DNA from: Desulfolutivibrio sulfoxidireducens
Lineage (GTDB): Bacteria; Desulfobacterota; Desulfovibrionia; Desulfovibrionales; Desulfovibrionaceae
DNA length: 64,000 bases
Reading direction: 5' to 3'
NCBI RefSeq assembly: GCF_013376475.1
Contig: NZ_CP045508.1
Span: forward strand, 617,501-681,500
In this document: positions 50,814 to 59,885 of the stretch, piece after piece
Position numbering within the stretch: the first letter of the stretch is position 1
Layout: each line of letters starts with the position of its first letter
Translations under genes and position numbers: made by a program
The notes under the pieces: model-generated
The model's input: the letters and a program-made list of their open reading frames with translations, nothing else
What the model was told of the DNA's origin: nothing
The model's database searches: none

Positions 50814-52091
50814 ATGCCCCATCCCTTTTTCATCTACACCGAAACCGTGCGCGCCTTCGCCCTCGGTCCGAACAGTCGCGCCGGAGGTCCCGATGCGCCG
50901 CCCGTTTTCCCCGCGAGGAACGCGGAGCGGTTCCGCGACCGGGTCCTGCGCGCCCTGGCCTCGGGAGCGGCCCGGCACGTGGTCCTTTTCGGGCTGGGCT
51001 CGGGACGGGCGGCCTGGGAATTGTCCCGCGCCCTTCCTCCCGAGGCGTCCCTCACGGTCGTGTGCCTGGACCCGGCCCTGGCCCGGGGCGCGGCCCGGAC
51101 CCGGGGTCTCTCCTGGATCGAACCGGACGGCCGGGCCCAACTTTTGTGCGACGCCTCGCCCTGGGCCGTCTGGCTCCTGGCCCGGCAGGCCGGGATCAAG
51201 CCTGGAAACTCCATGGCCGTTTTTTCGCCCGAGCCCCTCGATCCCCGGGAAAAGACCCGGCTTGTGGCTCTCAAACGGCTTTTTGCCGGGGCCACGGAGG
51301 TCCGCCTGCCACCGGCAGGCCCTGAATCCGGACCGGGCGGGCCAAGGATCTCCTTCGCCGCCGTGCTCTCGCCCGAGGAACCCGATCTCGAGGGGTTTTT
51401 CGCCGCCGTCCCCCCGGGCATGTCCGAGGCCGTGGCGGTCTGGGACGCGACCGATGTGCCCCACGCGGCCAGGGCCGGGGCCGCCTCGCCCGTGCCCGTG
51501 CGCCATCTGGCCAGGCCCCTGGGCCGGGATTTCGCGGCCCAGCGAAACGCCATGCTTGGGGCCTGCGGCGGCGACTGGGTGTTTTTCCTGGATGCCGACG
51601 AACGTCCGGAACCGGGCCTGACGGCCATGCTGTCGGGACTTGCGGCCATGCCCGGGATCGGGGCCTTCGCCTTCCCGCGCCTGACCCTGTACCCCGACGA
51701 GGGACACGCCAAGGTGGGCTACGGGCTGTGGCCCGATCTCCAGACCAGGCTTTTTCGCCGTCGCAATCCGGACGGGACCGGGCCTCGGTTCGAGCGGCCG
51801 GTGCACGAACGCCTGGCCGGCCTGGCCGGGAAGCTGGCCGTTGTCCCGAGCGCGCCCATCCTGCACGTAAGCCGCCTGCTCAAGGACCGGGAGACCCTGG
51901 CCGCCAAGCTTCGGGGATTCGACGCCGCCGCGGCGGGCGGGGTATCCCACCGGGTGAACCGGGAGTATCCGTTCCTGCCCCGGGCCTTTTTTTCCGGGCT
52001 TTCGGTCCGGGAGCCCTCCTCGGTGCTGGTTTTTCCCGGGGGCGGGGCGAACCCGGCGGCCCCAGTTGATTTGCGCGAGGGGACGGGCTAA
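50814..52091 (+). CDS. Two-part protein with family 2 glycosyltransferase-like C-terminus
   Basis: 425 residues from ATG 50814 (GAGG 9 bases upstream). The second half resembles family 2 glycosyltransferases: FAAQRNAMLGACGGDWVFFLDADERPEPGL contains the D-x-D/D-A-D-E acidic motif that binds the metal-nucleotide-sugar, and the LFRRRNP...ERPVHERL block is common in WaaE-type enzymes. The first 200 residues have a nucleotide-binding-like strand-loop (VVLFGLGSGRAAWELSRAL) not usual in these enzymes. It lies 150 bases behind fliS in the flagellar block, so flagellin glycosylation is a reasonable guess, but surface-polysaccharide synthesis is equally possible. No membrane segment. Confidence 0.7.
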   Translation: MPHPFFIYTETVRAFALGPNSRAGGPDAPPVFPARNAERFRDRVLRALASGAARHVVLFGLGSGRAAWELSRALPPEASLTVVCLDPALARGAARTRGLSWIEPDGRAQLLCDASPWAVWLLARQAGIKPGNSMAVFSPEPLDPREKTRLVALKRLFAGATEVRLPPAGPESGPGGPRISFAAVLSPEEPDLEGFFAAVPPGMSEAVAVWDATDVPHAARAGAASPVPVRHLARPLGRDFAAQRNAMLGACGGDWVFFLDADERPEPGLTAMLSGLAAMPGIGAFAFPRLTLYPDEGHAKVGYGLWPDLQTRLFRRRNPDGTGPRFERPVHERLAGLAGKLAVVPSAPILHVSRLLKDRETLAAKLRGFDAAAAGGVSHRVNREYPFLPRAFFSGLSVREPSSVLVFPGGGANPAAPVDLREGTG

Positions 52092-52162
52092 CATCACCTT
52101 CACGCGGCTGGTTCGGACGAAGGGGGTTCGCGGGTCGGCTCGCTTTTTTCCCAGGGAGAACA

Positions 52163-53728
52163 ATGCGCATCATCTGCCCAGAATGCGGTTTCAGCCGGAA
52201 CGTGCCCGACGACAAGGTTCCGGCGTCATCCGCCGTGGCCACCTGTCCCAAATGCAGGCATCGCTTCCGTTTCCGGGATCCCGCTGACGGGGGCGAGGGG
52301 GGAGGCTGGGACCGGGAACCGCCTGTCCCCGAACCCCGGCTGCCGGGAGAGGGGGAGGACGGATATCCCGCGCCTCCCGCGTTCGACGCTTCCGGGGGGA
52401 CTCCCGGCCCGGCCCGGCGCGGCCGGATGGCCAGTCCCCAAGGCCATTGGCCCGAGCCGGACGCAGCCGCGTTTCGCCCTCCCGAGTCACGTCCCACAGC
52501 CGGGGCCGCGCGAGTCTTTCCGCCTCCCTCGGCCCACTGGGAGCCCGCTGAATCCGCCGAATCCGAGGACAGCCCTGGTCAGCCCCCTGCGGACGTCTCC
52601 GCCCCCGACGGCCCCCCCGAGGCAAAACACACACCGGACAGATTATCCGTGGACGTGCGGGACGCGGGATCCCCACGCCGCTCGACCCGGCCCGAGAAGG
52701 AGCCCGGCCGGGAACAAAACGGCGTGCGCGACATCTGGGCCAGGCTCCAGGCCATGGACGACGAGGACGAACCCCGGCCCGTCCCGCCACGGCCGGCCGC
52801 GCCCCGCCAGATCGTTTCCGACCGGGACGCCGCCGGAAGCGAGGCCCCCCGACCTCCACGCCAAACGGCCTCCCAAACGCCACCCGGAACACCCCGCGAA
52901 GCGGCCCGGGTCGCGGACGGCCCGCCGGTCGGGGAGCGATCCTCTCCCCCGACGCCGGGGAGCGTCGATGCCGATGGGCCGGATATCCCCCCCCGGGACG
53001 TCTCCGGCCGGGAGACGACGTCCGGGACCTCGGCCCGGGCGGTCCCCCCGGACGAGACGGCCGCCCCGGAGGAACCGGATGCGGGCCTGGCCCGCCCCGG
53101 CAGCCAGGGCGAAGTGCCCTGGGAGCGCCTGGACGTCTACGGCTTTTTCCCGGGCCTTCTGCTGACGCTCAAACGCATCCTGTTTCAGCCCGTGGAGTTT
53201 TTCGAGTCCATGCCCCCGGGCCGGGGCAAGGGCAAGGCCATGGTCTTCAACCTGGTTCTGAGCGAATTTTTGCTGGCGATCGATTTTTTCTGGGGGCTCC
53301 TCGGGGTCCGGGCCAAGATCGCGGACACGGGCCAGACCGACGCCCTGGCGGCCATGGCCGGTCTCCCGGGCATCGGGTTTCTGATCCTCTTGATCATGGT
53401 GCCGGTTTTCATGGTCGCCGGCATCTACCTGGATGCCGGGCTGACCCATCTTTTGCTCGTGCTGCTTCGCGGCAACGGCAAGGGGTTCGACGAGACCTTC
53501 CGGGCCATGTGCTACAGCGCCGCGCCCACCGTGCTCTCCGCCGTGCCCGTGGCCGGCCAGATTCTTTCCCCGGTGCTGCTCATCTGGTATATGACCCTGC
53601 AGGCCATCGGCCTCAAGAAGATCCACGGGGCGGCCTATTCCCAGGCCCTGGCCGTGGTGCTCATCAAGTGGTCCCTGTACCTGTTCCTTCTGCTCGGGGT
53701 CCTGAACCGCCTGTCAAGCGGCGTATGA
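52163..53728 (+). CDS. Zinc-ribbon, disordered linker and Yip1-type membrane domain protein
   Basis: 521 residues. The N-terminus is an MJ0042-type zinc ribbon (ICPECGFSRNVPDDKV...CPKCRHRFRF). About 280 residues of Pro/Ala/Arg/Glu-rich disordered linker follow, then a C-terminal part with five membrane segments. That part begins WERLDVYGFFPGLLLTLKRILFQPVEFFESMPPGRG, a Yip1 domain signature. GGGAG precedes ATG 52163. Zinc-ribbon/Yip1 fusions occur in delta-type proteobacteria; the role is unknown but membrane-associated. Two small genes follow on the same strand, the first only 19 bases away, suggesting a transcript of three. Confidence 0.8.
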   Translation: MRIICPECGFSRNVPDDKVPASSAVATCPKCRHRFRFRDPADGGEGGGWDREPPVPEPRLPGEGEDGYPAPPAFDASGGTPGPARRGRMASPQGHWPEPDAAAFRPPESRPTAGAARVFPPPSAHWEPAESAESEDSPGQPPADVSAPDGPPEAKHTPDRLSVDVRDAGSPRRSTRPEKEPGREQNGVRDIWARLQAMDDEDEPRPVPPRPAAPRQIVSDRDAAGSEAPRPPRQTASQTPPGTPREAARVADGPPVGERSSPPTPGSVDADGPDIPPRDVSGRETTSGTSARAVPPDETAAPEEPDAGLARPGSQGEVPWERLDVYGFFPGLLLTLKRILFQPVEFFESMPPGRGKGKAMVFNLVLSEFLLAIDFFWGLLGVRAKIADTGQTDALAAMAGLPGIGFLILLIMVPVFMVAGIYLDAGLTHLLLVLLRGNGKGFDETFRAMCYSAAPTVLSAVPVAGQILSPVLLIWYMTLQAIGLKKIHGAAYSQALAVVLIKWSLYLFLLLGVLNRLSSGV

Positions 53729-53747
53729 CGCCCAAGGGAGCGCGTCC

Positions 53748-54083
53748 ATGATCGAATGGATCAAACGAACGCTTCGTGAACTGGCCGTCAAAAGGCGGAT
53801 CGCCCGGGACATCCACCCGGACTCCTTCCGCGCCTTGGCTGGCGAGCTTGTGGAACTGGCCGACATCGCCGCCAGGATCCGCCCCGACGAGCACGCCTTT
53901 CAACTCCGGGTCAAGCGCATCAAACGGGAGATGGACGACCTGGCGCGCATGACCGGACGGCCCGAATTTCGCATGCTGCCGCGGAAAAAGCGCCTGGAAC
54001 TGCGCGAAAGCCTGCTTTCGTCCAGGGACCAGTTGCTCAAAACGGTCTCCGACGCGCCCGTGCCGACCACACTCCGGCAGTAG
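53748..54083 (+). CDS. Small basic helical protein of unknown function
   Basis: 111 residues. All helical in appearance and strongly charged: KRTLRELAVKRRIARDIHPDSFRALAGELVELADIAARI and LRVKRIKREMDDLARMTGRPEFRMLPRKKRLELRESLLSSRDQLL. No signal peptide, membrane segment or metal motif. GGGAGCGCG precedes ATG 53748, and the gene lies 19 bases after the Yip1-domain gene and 38 before the lipoprotein gene, so the three are probably co-transcribed. I do not recognise a family. Confidence 0.75.
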   Translation: MIEWIKRTLRELAVKRRIARDIHPDSFRALAGELVELADIAARIRPDEHAFQLRVKRIKREMDDLARMTGRPEFRMLPRKKRLELRESLLSSRDQLLKTVSDAPVPTTLRQ

Positions 54084-54121
54084 GGCGGCCGGATCGGCCA
54101 CAACGACCCGGGGGGTCCTTC

Positions 54122-54841
54122 ATGTTCGCTTCTCCCCTGACCGCACCGGCAAAACCCGCCCTCCGGCTCCTGGCCCTGTGCCTGGTCGCCGCGCTTGCGG
54201 CCTGCTCCGTCGAGCCCCGCCTGACCAGCCTGTCCATCGTCAGCGTGGACACCTGGGTCAAGCGCAACAACCCCGATTTCTACATCGAGCCGCTTTCGTC
54301 CCCGGGTGCGCCCATGACCGCGCTGATCGTGCCCTTTCGGGTGAATCAGAACATCGACTACGCCCGAGGCCTGGGCGAACAGGTGACCAGATACGTCTGG
54401 CAGACCTGGACCCGCGACCGGGTGTTCCCCAAGTTTCTTTTCGAGCAGGGCGCCGGGCCCATGACCGGGCCCCAGGCCGTGGCCCTGGCCCGCAAACGCG
54501 GCGTGGACCTGGCCGTCACCGGGGCCGTCACCTACATCATCTCCGGCGGCACGCGCGGGGACTCGGCCGTGTCCATCTCCATGGAGGTCTTCGACGCCGC
54601 CTCGGGCGAACGGCTGTGGTCCATGGCCCACGGCGGCCGCATCGAGACCGGACAGACCCGGGACTACATCTTTTTCGCCAAGCAAAACCGCATGCCCGAA
54701 GACCCCGTCTACGCCGTGACCACAGTCCTGGCCGCGGACATGGGGGGCATGGTCGCCAACTGGAACTACGGTCACAAGCCCCCGCCCCCGGCCGCGCCCA
54801 ATCCGACGCCTCCCCCCGCCCCGGGCCCGGGCGGGTCGTAA
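54122..54841 (+). CDS. Lipoprotein of unknown function
   Basis: 239 residues. The N-terminus carries a lipoprotein signal: hydrophobic LALCLVAALAAC, with the lipobox L-A-A-C and the Cys near residue 28. The mature part resembles periplasmic lipoproteins of the CsgG/TolB-N type in its pattern (VNQNIDYARGLGEQVTRYVWQTWTRDRVFPKFLFEQ, then VDLAVTGAVTYIISGGTRGDSAVSISMEVFDAASGERLWS). Those proteins test whether envelope components are in place or form secretion pores; the resemblance is by eye only. The tail is Pro-rich (KPPPPAAPNPTPPPAP). It ends a three-gene cluster with the Yip1 protein. Confidence 0.8.
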   Translation: MFASPLTAPAKPALRLLALCLVAALAACSVEPRLTSLSIVSVDTWVKRNNPDFYIEPLSSPGAPMTALIVPFRVNQNIDYARGLGEQVTRYVWQTWTRDRVFPKFLFEQGAGPMTGPQAVALARKRGVDLAVTGAVTYIISGGTRGDSAVSISMEVFDAASGERLWSMAHGGRIETGQTRDYIFFAKQNRMPEDPVYAVTTVLAADMGGMVANWNYGHKPPPPAAPNPTPPPAPGPGGS

Positions 54842-54970
54842 TCCGGCCTTGGGGATTCGGCGGCCTGCTTTTTGGTCACAACTGTCCGCGACAGGGAACG
54901 TTGCGCGTCTGGTTTCGATGTCAAAGCGATACCCGGCCAACCGTCGCGAGGAGCCTCACGAGACCACGGC

Positions 54971-57058
54971 ATGGAAGACGACACGCGAAGTCACGATTGC
55001 GAACTGCGGTTGACCGAAGACCAGTTCTCCGCGTTTCTGCGTTTTTCGGTCGATCGCGCGGCCGAGCCCGTGTACTGGATCGACCGGCGGGGCTGCCTCG
55101 TCTACGTCAACGAGAGCGCCGGTCGGATTTTGGGCTGGTCCCGCGAGGAGCTTTTGGGGATGACCGTGTTCCAGGTGGACCACACGATCTCCGAGGAGGC
55201 CTGGCCCGAACGTTGGAAGCATCTGCGCACGGTCGAAAACCACCGGTACGAATCCAGGCACGTCACCCGGGACGGGCGGTTTCTTCCGGTCGAGGTCTCG
55301 GCCAACTTCCTGAGCGTCGGCGGCGAGGAGTTCATCGTGGCCTTTGCCCGGGACGTGTCCGAGCGCAAACTGGCCGAACAGCGCCTCAAGCTCTTCGAGA
55401 AGGTCTTTGAAAACGCCCTGGAAGGCATCACCGTCACCGACAAACGCGGGGACATCGTCTCCGTCAACCCGGCGTTTTCCCTCATCACCGGCTACGAGGC
55501 CGCCGAGGCCCTGGGCAAGAATCCGCGCATCCTCAAGTCCGACCGCCATACCCCCGAGTTCTACAAGGCCATGTGGGCCGAGATCGTCAAAAACGGCCAA
55601 TGGTCCGGGGAGATATGGAACCGCCGCAAAAGCGGCGAGGCCTACCCGGAATGGCTGTCCATCAGCGCCATCAAGGACGGCGGACGCATCACCCACTATG
55701 TGGCCGTGTTCCACGACATAAGCGAGATGAAGCGCAAGGAGGACAGAATCCTCCACCAGGCCTCCCACGACGCCCTGACCAATCTCCCCAACCGTCTCCT
55801 GCTCGCCGACCTCATGGAGAAGGCCATCTTCCACGCCAAGCGCTCCGGCCACAAACTGGGCGTCATCTGCCTCGACCTGGACAACTTCAAGAACATCAAC
55901 GACTCCCTGGGGCACGCCGTCGGCGACGATCTGCTCAAGGCCGCCGCCGTGCGCATACGCGGCATCCTGCGGGCCGAGGACACCGTGGCCAGACCCGGCG
56001 GGGACGAGTTCATGGTTCTGCTTGGGGAAATCGTCCACGAACGCGACGCCGTGCACGTGGCCGAAAAGATCCTGGAGTGCTTCCGCCGCCCCTTTTCCGT
56101 GGGCGGCCGCGAACTGGTGCTCACCGCCAGCGTGGGCATAAGCGTGTTCCCCGACGACGGCGAGACCTCCGACACCCTGATCAAAAACGCCGACCTGGCC
56201 ATGTACCGGGCCAAGGCGCAGGGCAAAAACGTCTACCATCTCTTCACTTCCCAGATGAACGAGGCCGTCACCAAGCGCCTGAACCTGGAGGCCGACCTGC
56301 GCCGGGCCCTGGATCGCGGCGAGTTCCTGGTGCATTACCAGCCGCGCCTGGCCCTGCTTGGCGCGCGTACCGTGGGCATGGAGGCGCTGGTGCGCTGGAG
56401 GCGGGAACCAGGGCTCCTCGTGCCGCCCATGGAGTTTATTCCCGTGGCCGAGGAGATCGGGCTCATCGTGCCCCTGGGCCGGTTCGTCCTGGAGACCGCC
56501 TGCGCCCGCACCGCGGCCATAAACGCGGGCATGGGCCTGTCGCTCAAGGTCTCGGTCAATCTCTCGGCCCGCCAGTTCGCCGAAAAAGACCTCCCCGAAA
56601 CCATCGCCGAAATCCTCGGCCGCACCGGACTCGCCCCCGCCTGCCTGGAGGTGGAGGTCACCGAGACCGTACTCATGCAAAATATCGTCACAGCCGCGAC
56701 CATGCTCGGGGAACTGGCCGAAATGGGCGTGACCGCCTCCATCGACGACTTCGGAACCGGCTATTCCTCCCTGTATTACCTCAAAAAACTTCCCCTGGCG
56801 GCCATCAAGATCGACCGCTCGTTCATCCGGGACATCCCCCGCGACCCAAGCGACATCGCCATCACCACCACCATCATCTCCATGTGCCAAGGGCTGTCCC
56901 TCGCCGTGGTGGCCGAGGGCGTGGAAACCCAGGAACAGTTCAATTTCCTGCTCGGTCTGCGCTGCGACGAATGCCAGGGCTACCTCATAAGCCGCCCCCT
57001 GCCCGCGACGGAGTTCGAGCGGTTTTTGCGCCAGTCCGCTGGCGATGCCCCAGCCTGA
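54971..57058 (+). CDS. PAS-PAS-GGDEF-EAL cyclic di-GMP protein
   Basis: 695 residues from ATG 54971; an upstream TTG at 54872 would add 33 poor residues. Two PAS domains (FSVDRAAEPVYWIDRRGCLVYVNESAGRILGW; FENALEGITVTDKRGDIVSVNPAFSLITGY) precede a GGDEF domain with intact GGDEF at 343-347 and an RAED inhibitory site. An EAL domain begins at 471 (EALVRWRREPG). The EAL phosphodiesterase residues are present: SVNLSARQF, VEVTETVLMQ, IDDFGTGYSSL, IKIDRSFI and VAEGVETQEQ. Either activity is therefore possible. No membrane segments, so it senses a cytoplasmic cue. It stands alone before ahbC. Confidence 0.93.
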   Translation: MEDDTRSHDCELRLTEDQFSAFLRFSVDRAAEPVYWIDRRGCLVYVNESAGRILGWSREELLGMTVFQVDHTISEEAWPERWKHLRTVENHRYESRHVTRDGRFLPVEVSANFLSVGGEEFIVAFARDVSERKLAEQRLKLFEKVFENALEGITVTDKRGDIVSVNPAFSLITGYEAAEALGKNPRILKSDRHTPEFYKAMWAEIVKNGQWSGEIWNRRKSGEAYPEWLSISAIKDGGRITHYVAVFHDISEMKRKEDRILHQASHDALTNLPNRLLLADLMEKAIFHAKRSGHKLGVICLDLDNFKNINDSLGHAVGDDLLKAAAVRIRGILRAEDTVARPGGDEFMVLLGEIVHERDAVHVAEKILECFRRPFSVGGRELVLTASVGISVFPDDGETSDTLIKNADLAMYRAKAQGKNVYHLFTSQMNEAVTKRLNLEADLRRALDRGEFLVHYQPRLALLGARTVGMEALVRWRREPGLLVPPMEFIPVAEEIGLIVPLGRFVLETACARTAAINAGMGLSLKVSVNLSARQFAEKDLPETIAEILGRTGLAPACLEVEVTETVLMQNIVTAATMLGELAEMGVTASIDDFGTGYSSLYYLKKLPLAAIKIDRSFIRDIPRDPSDIAITTTIISMCQGLSLAVVAEGVETQEQFNFLLGLRCDECQGYLISRPLPATEFERFLRQSAGDAPA

Positions 57059-57150
57059 CCCCTCCCGCAATTCCGCCGGTCGTTGCCGCTTCCGCCCCGC
57101 TCGGAAATGGAGTATCTTCTTCCTCCACACCAACCCGCAAAGGATGCCCA

Positions 57151-58332
57151 ATGATCGGAATCTCCAAACTGTACTGCGGCGGGGTCGAGGCCTCGGACGC
57201 CCTGCGCTACGGACGCCAGTCGGGAAAGCTCCCTTCCCATCTGCTCCAGTTCTCCAAGGATAAAAAACCCGTCGTGGTCTGGAACATGACCCGCCGGTGC
57301 AACCTCAAATGCGTCCATTGCTACGCCAAGGCCCTGGGCGAACACGGCAAGGACGAGATCGACACCAGCCAGGGCAAGGCCATCATCGACGACCTGGCCG
57401 CCTACGGCGCGCCGGTCATGCTTTTTTCCGGCGGCGAACCCCTGGTCAGGAAAGACCTGGTCGAACTGGCCCACCACGCCGTGTCCAAAGGCATGCGCGC
57501 CGTCATCTCCACCAACGGCACCCTCATCACCCCGGAAAAGGCCAAGGAACTCAAGGCCGTGGGCCTGTCCTACGTGGGCATCTCCCTTGACGGCGGCGAG
57601 GACATCCACGACCGCTTCCGGGGCGTGCCCGGGGCCTTCAAAAAGGCCCTGCGCGGCATCGAGAACTGTCAAAACGAGGGGCTCAAGGTGGGCCTGCGCT
57701 TCACCATCAACAAGCGCAACGCCGTGGAAATCCCGGTCCTGTTCGATATCGTCCGGGACATGGACGTCCCGCGCATCTGTTTCTATCACCTGGTCTACTC
57801 CGGACGCGGCTCGGACCTCATCAAGGAAGACCTGGACCACGCCGAAACCCGCGCCGTGGTGGACCTGATCATGGACAAGACCCGGGCCCTCTTCGACGCC
57901 GGGCTGCCCAAGGAGGTCCTCACCGTGGACAACCACGCCGACGGCCCCTACGTCTACCTGCGGCTGCTTCGCGAAGACCCGGCCCGGGCCGAGGAAGTCA
58001 ACACCCTGTTGTCGTTTAACGAAGGCAACAACTCCGGCCGGGGCATCGGCTGCATCTCCTGGGACGGCGCGGTCCACGCCGACCAGTTCTGGCGCAACCA
58101 CACCTTCGGCAATGTCCTTGAGCGCCCCTTTTCCCAGATATGGGACGATCCGGACATCGAGCTTCTGGCCAAGCTCAAAAACAAGAAGCGGTATGTGGGC
58201 GGCCGCTGCGCCACCTGCAAATACCTCGATATCTGCGGCGGCAACTTCCGGGCCCGGGCCGAGGCCTACTACGACGATATCTGGGCCGAGGACCCGGCCT
58301 GCTACCTGACCGCCGACGAGATTCGCCGGTGA
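57151..58332 (+). CDS. ahbC: AhbC, 12,18-didecarboxysirohaem deacetylase (radical SAM)
   Basis: 393 residues. A radical SAM enzyme with CNLKCVHC (C-x3-C-x2-C, [4Fe-4S]-AdoMet site) near residue 50 and a SPASM-like C-terminus with GIGCISWDGAV, CATCKYLDICGG and DPAC for further clusters. The FSGGEPLVRKDLVELA and ISLDGGEDIHDRFRGVPGAF motifs are those of the NirJ/AhbC/AhbD group. It removes acetate side chains in the sirohaem-dependent haem pathway, giving Fe-coproporphyrin. AAGGA lies 8 bases before ATG 57151; the open frame extends far upstream without use. It is the first ahb gene here, before hemB. AhbC and AhbD are similar; the order ahbC-hemB-ahbD matches Desulfovibrio. Confidence 0.85.
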   Translation: MIGISKLYCGGVEASDALRYGRQSGKLPSHLLQFSKDKKPVVVWNMTRRCNLKCVHCYAKALGEHGKDEIDTSQGKAIIDDLAAYGAPVMLFSGGEPLVRKDLVELAHHAVSKGMRAVISTNGTLITPEKAKELKAVGLSYVGISLDGGEDIHDRFRGVPGAFKKALRGIENCQNEGLKVGLRFTINKRNAVEIPVLFDIVRDMDVPRICFYHLVYSGRGSDLIKEDLDHAETRAVVDLIMDKTRALFDAGLPKEVLTVDNHADGPYVYLRLLREDPARAEEVNTLLSFNEGNNSGRGIGCISWDGAVHADQFWRNHTFGNVLERPFSQIWDDPDIELLAKLKNKKRYVGGRCATCKYLDICGGNFRARAEAYYDDIWAEDPACYLTADEIRR

Positions 58333-58343
58333 GAGGGGCGTGT

Positions 58344-58406
58344 CGGGGAAAGGGCTTCGCCCTCTCCCCGAACCCCTCTTCCACCGGGGGGAATCATTCC
58401 CCCCGG
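58344..58406. repeat. Two GC-rich palindromes between ahbC and hemB
   Basis: CGGGGA-A-AGGGC-TTC-GCCCT-C-TCCCCG (58344-58370) forms a nearly perfect hairpin. CCGGGGGG-AATCATT-CCCCCCGG (58384-58406) forms an 8-bp stem. They lie just after ahbC and before a small minus-strand gene. Such C/G-rich intergenic palindromes recur in Desulfovibrio genomes and may act as terminators or REP-like elements. Confidence 0.55.
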
Positions 58407-58475
58407 ACCCCCCGGACAGGGGACCGGGAACATAGGGGAATTTTTCGTTTAGGCGAAGGGGAGGGAAAGAAGGGC

Positions 58476-58670
58476 TTAGAACAGGGTGTGCTGGTCGTGC
58501 CGCGTGGCCCGGATGCGCGCCAACGCCGCCTCGGCCCGCCGCTGCATCCGAAAAAGCGCCGTCATGCAGGTCAGGTCGCTCTCTCCGGCAATGGCCTCCA
58601 GCGCCTCCACGGCGATGGCCAGTCTGGCCCGCAGTTCCCTGGTCCCTTCGTCGGGCTCGATTTCGTCCAT
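58476..58670 (-). CDS. Small hypothetical protein between ahbC and hemB
   Basis: 64 residues from ATG 58670, which has a perfect GGAGG 8 bases upstream on the minus strand; the open frame extends 49 codons further without support. It is helical: MDEIEPDEGTRELRARLAIAVEALEAIAGESDLTCMTALFRMQRRAEAALARIRATRHDQHTLF contains an acidic start and a basic end. No motif is recognised. It points opposite to the ahb genes, so the haem genes around it are not a simple operon. Confidence 0.6.
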   Translation of the reverse strand: MDEIEPDEGTRELRARLAIAVEALEAIAGESDLTCMTALFRMQRRAEAALARIRATRHDQHTLF

Positions 58671-58815
58671 GACCGGCACCTCCGCGCGGGCGATATGTCC
58701 CGCGCCCGGATACATAATCCCTCGCCGCCGCCTTGGCAAAGAGGGAAAAACGGCCGGACCCGGCCAGCGACCCGGGACGATGCCGCGAAACCTCGAAGAA
58801 ACAAAGGAATTGCCC

Positions 58816-59802
58816 ATGCACGCCTTCGATTTTTACCGGGGCAGACGTCTGCGCCGCACCGCCGTCATCCGCGATCTGGTGCGCGAGACCGTGGTCACCA
58901 CAAACGATCTGATCATGCCCTATTTCGTGGTCGAGAACGCCGACGCGGCCTTTGAAAAGCCCATCGGGGCCATGCCCGGGCAGTATCAACTCGGGCTGGA
59001 CGCGCTCTCGGCCCGGGTGGGCCGGGCCATGGCCAAGGGACTTCGGGCCGTGCTTCTGTTCGGCCTTCCGGCCGCCAAGGACGAGCGCGCCTCCGGGGCC
59101 TACGCCGAGGAGGGCGTGGTGCAGCGGGCCGTCTCCCGTCTCAAGCGCGACTATCCGGACCTGTGCGTCGTGACCGACGTGTGTCTGTGCGAATACACCT
59201 CGCACGGCCACTGCGGCATGCTGTCCCCGACGGGCGAGGTCTTAAACGACCCGACCCTGGATCTTCTGGCCCGTACGGCCCTGTCCCACGCCAAGGCCGG
59301 GGCGGATATCGTGGCCCCCTCGGACATGATGGACGGCCGGGTGGGGGCGATTCGCGCCGCCCTGGACGAGAACGGGTTTTCGCACATCCCGATCATGTCC
59401 TATGCCGTGAAATACGCCTCCAGCTTCTACGGTCCCTTCCGGGAGGCCGCCGAGTCGGCCCCGGCCTTCGGGGACCGCAAGGCCTACCAGATGGACCCGG
59501 CCAACGCCCGGGAGGCCATGCGCGAGGCCGCGGCCGATCTGGGCGAGGGCGCGGACATGCTCATGGTCAAGCCGGCCCTGCCGTATCTGGACATCCTGCA
59601 CGCCCTGCGCCAGTCCTGCGACGCGCCCCTGGCGGCGTACCATGTCAGCGGCGAGTACAGCATGCTCAAGGCCGCGGCCCAAAACGGCTGGATAGACGAG
59701 AAGCGGGCGGTGATGGAGTCGATGACGGCCATCAAGCGGGCCGGCGCGGACCTGATCATCACCTATTTCGCCGAGGACATCCTGGACTACATCCGGGCCT
59801 AG
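58816..59802 (+). CDS. hemB: Porphobilinogen synthase (delta-aminolevulinate dehydratase)
   Basis: 328 residues. It condenses two 5-aminolevulinates to porphobilinogen, an early step for all tetrapyrroles. The zinc-binding cysteines DVCLCEYTSHGHCG (C-x-C-x7-C) mark it as the zinc-dependent type. The two active-site lysines are in AVKYASSFYGPFR and LMVKPALPYLDIL. The second half has the conserved AYHVSGEYSMLKAAAQNGWID. AAAGGA precedes ATG 58816 by about 8 bases; the frame extends upstream without support. A perfect 18-bp palindrome follows before ahbD. Its place among ahb genes links it to haem and sirohaem supply. Confidence 0.97.
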   Translation: MHAFDFYRGRRLRRTAVIRDLVRETVVTTNDLIMPYFVVENADAAFEKPIGAMPGQYQLGLDALSARVGRAMAKGLRAVLLFGLPAAKDERASGAYAEEGVVQRAVSRLKRDYPDLCVVTDVCLCEYTSHGHCGMLSPTGEVLNDPTLDLLARTALSHAKAGADIVAPSDMMDGRVGAIRAALDENGFSHIPIMSYAVKYASSFYGPFREAAESAPAFGDRKAYQMDPANAREAMREAAADLGEGADMLMVKPALPYLDILHALRQSCDAPLAAYHVSGEYSMLKAAAQNGWIDEKRAVMESMTAIKRAGADLIITYFAEDILDYIRA

Positions 59803-59832
59803 CCTTTCCCATTAAAGTTTTCGAAGGAGGGT

Positions 59833-59870
59833 CCAGGGAGGAAACCTTTTTCAAAAGGTTTCCTCCCTGG
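59833..59870. repeat. Perfect 18-bp palindrome between hemB and ahbD
   Basis: CCAGGGAGGAAACCTTTT (59833-59850) and AAAAGGTTTCCTCCCTGG (59853-59870) are exact inverted copies separated by TC. Similar palindromes (a GGGAGGAAACC-TTTT core) occur between genes of Desulfovibrio genomes. As RNA it would form a strong stem ending 4 bases before the ahbD ribosome site (59875-59879). Confidence 0.75.
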
Positions 59871-59885
59871 CCGCCGGAGGCCTTC

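Noticed and set aside
58486-58815. Upstream extension of the hemB frame
   Set aside because: It crosses a minus-strand small gene and lacks a ribosome site; the ATG at 58816 has one and begins the conserved protein.
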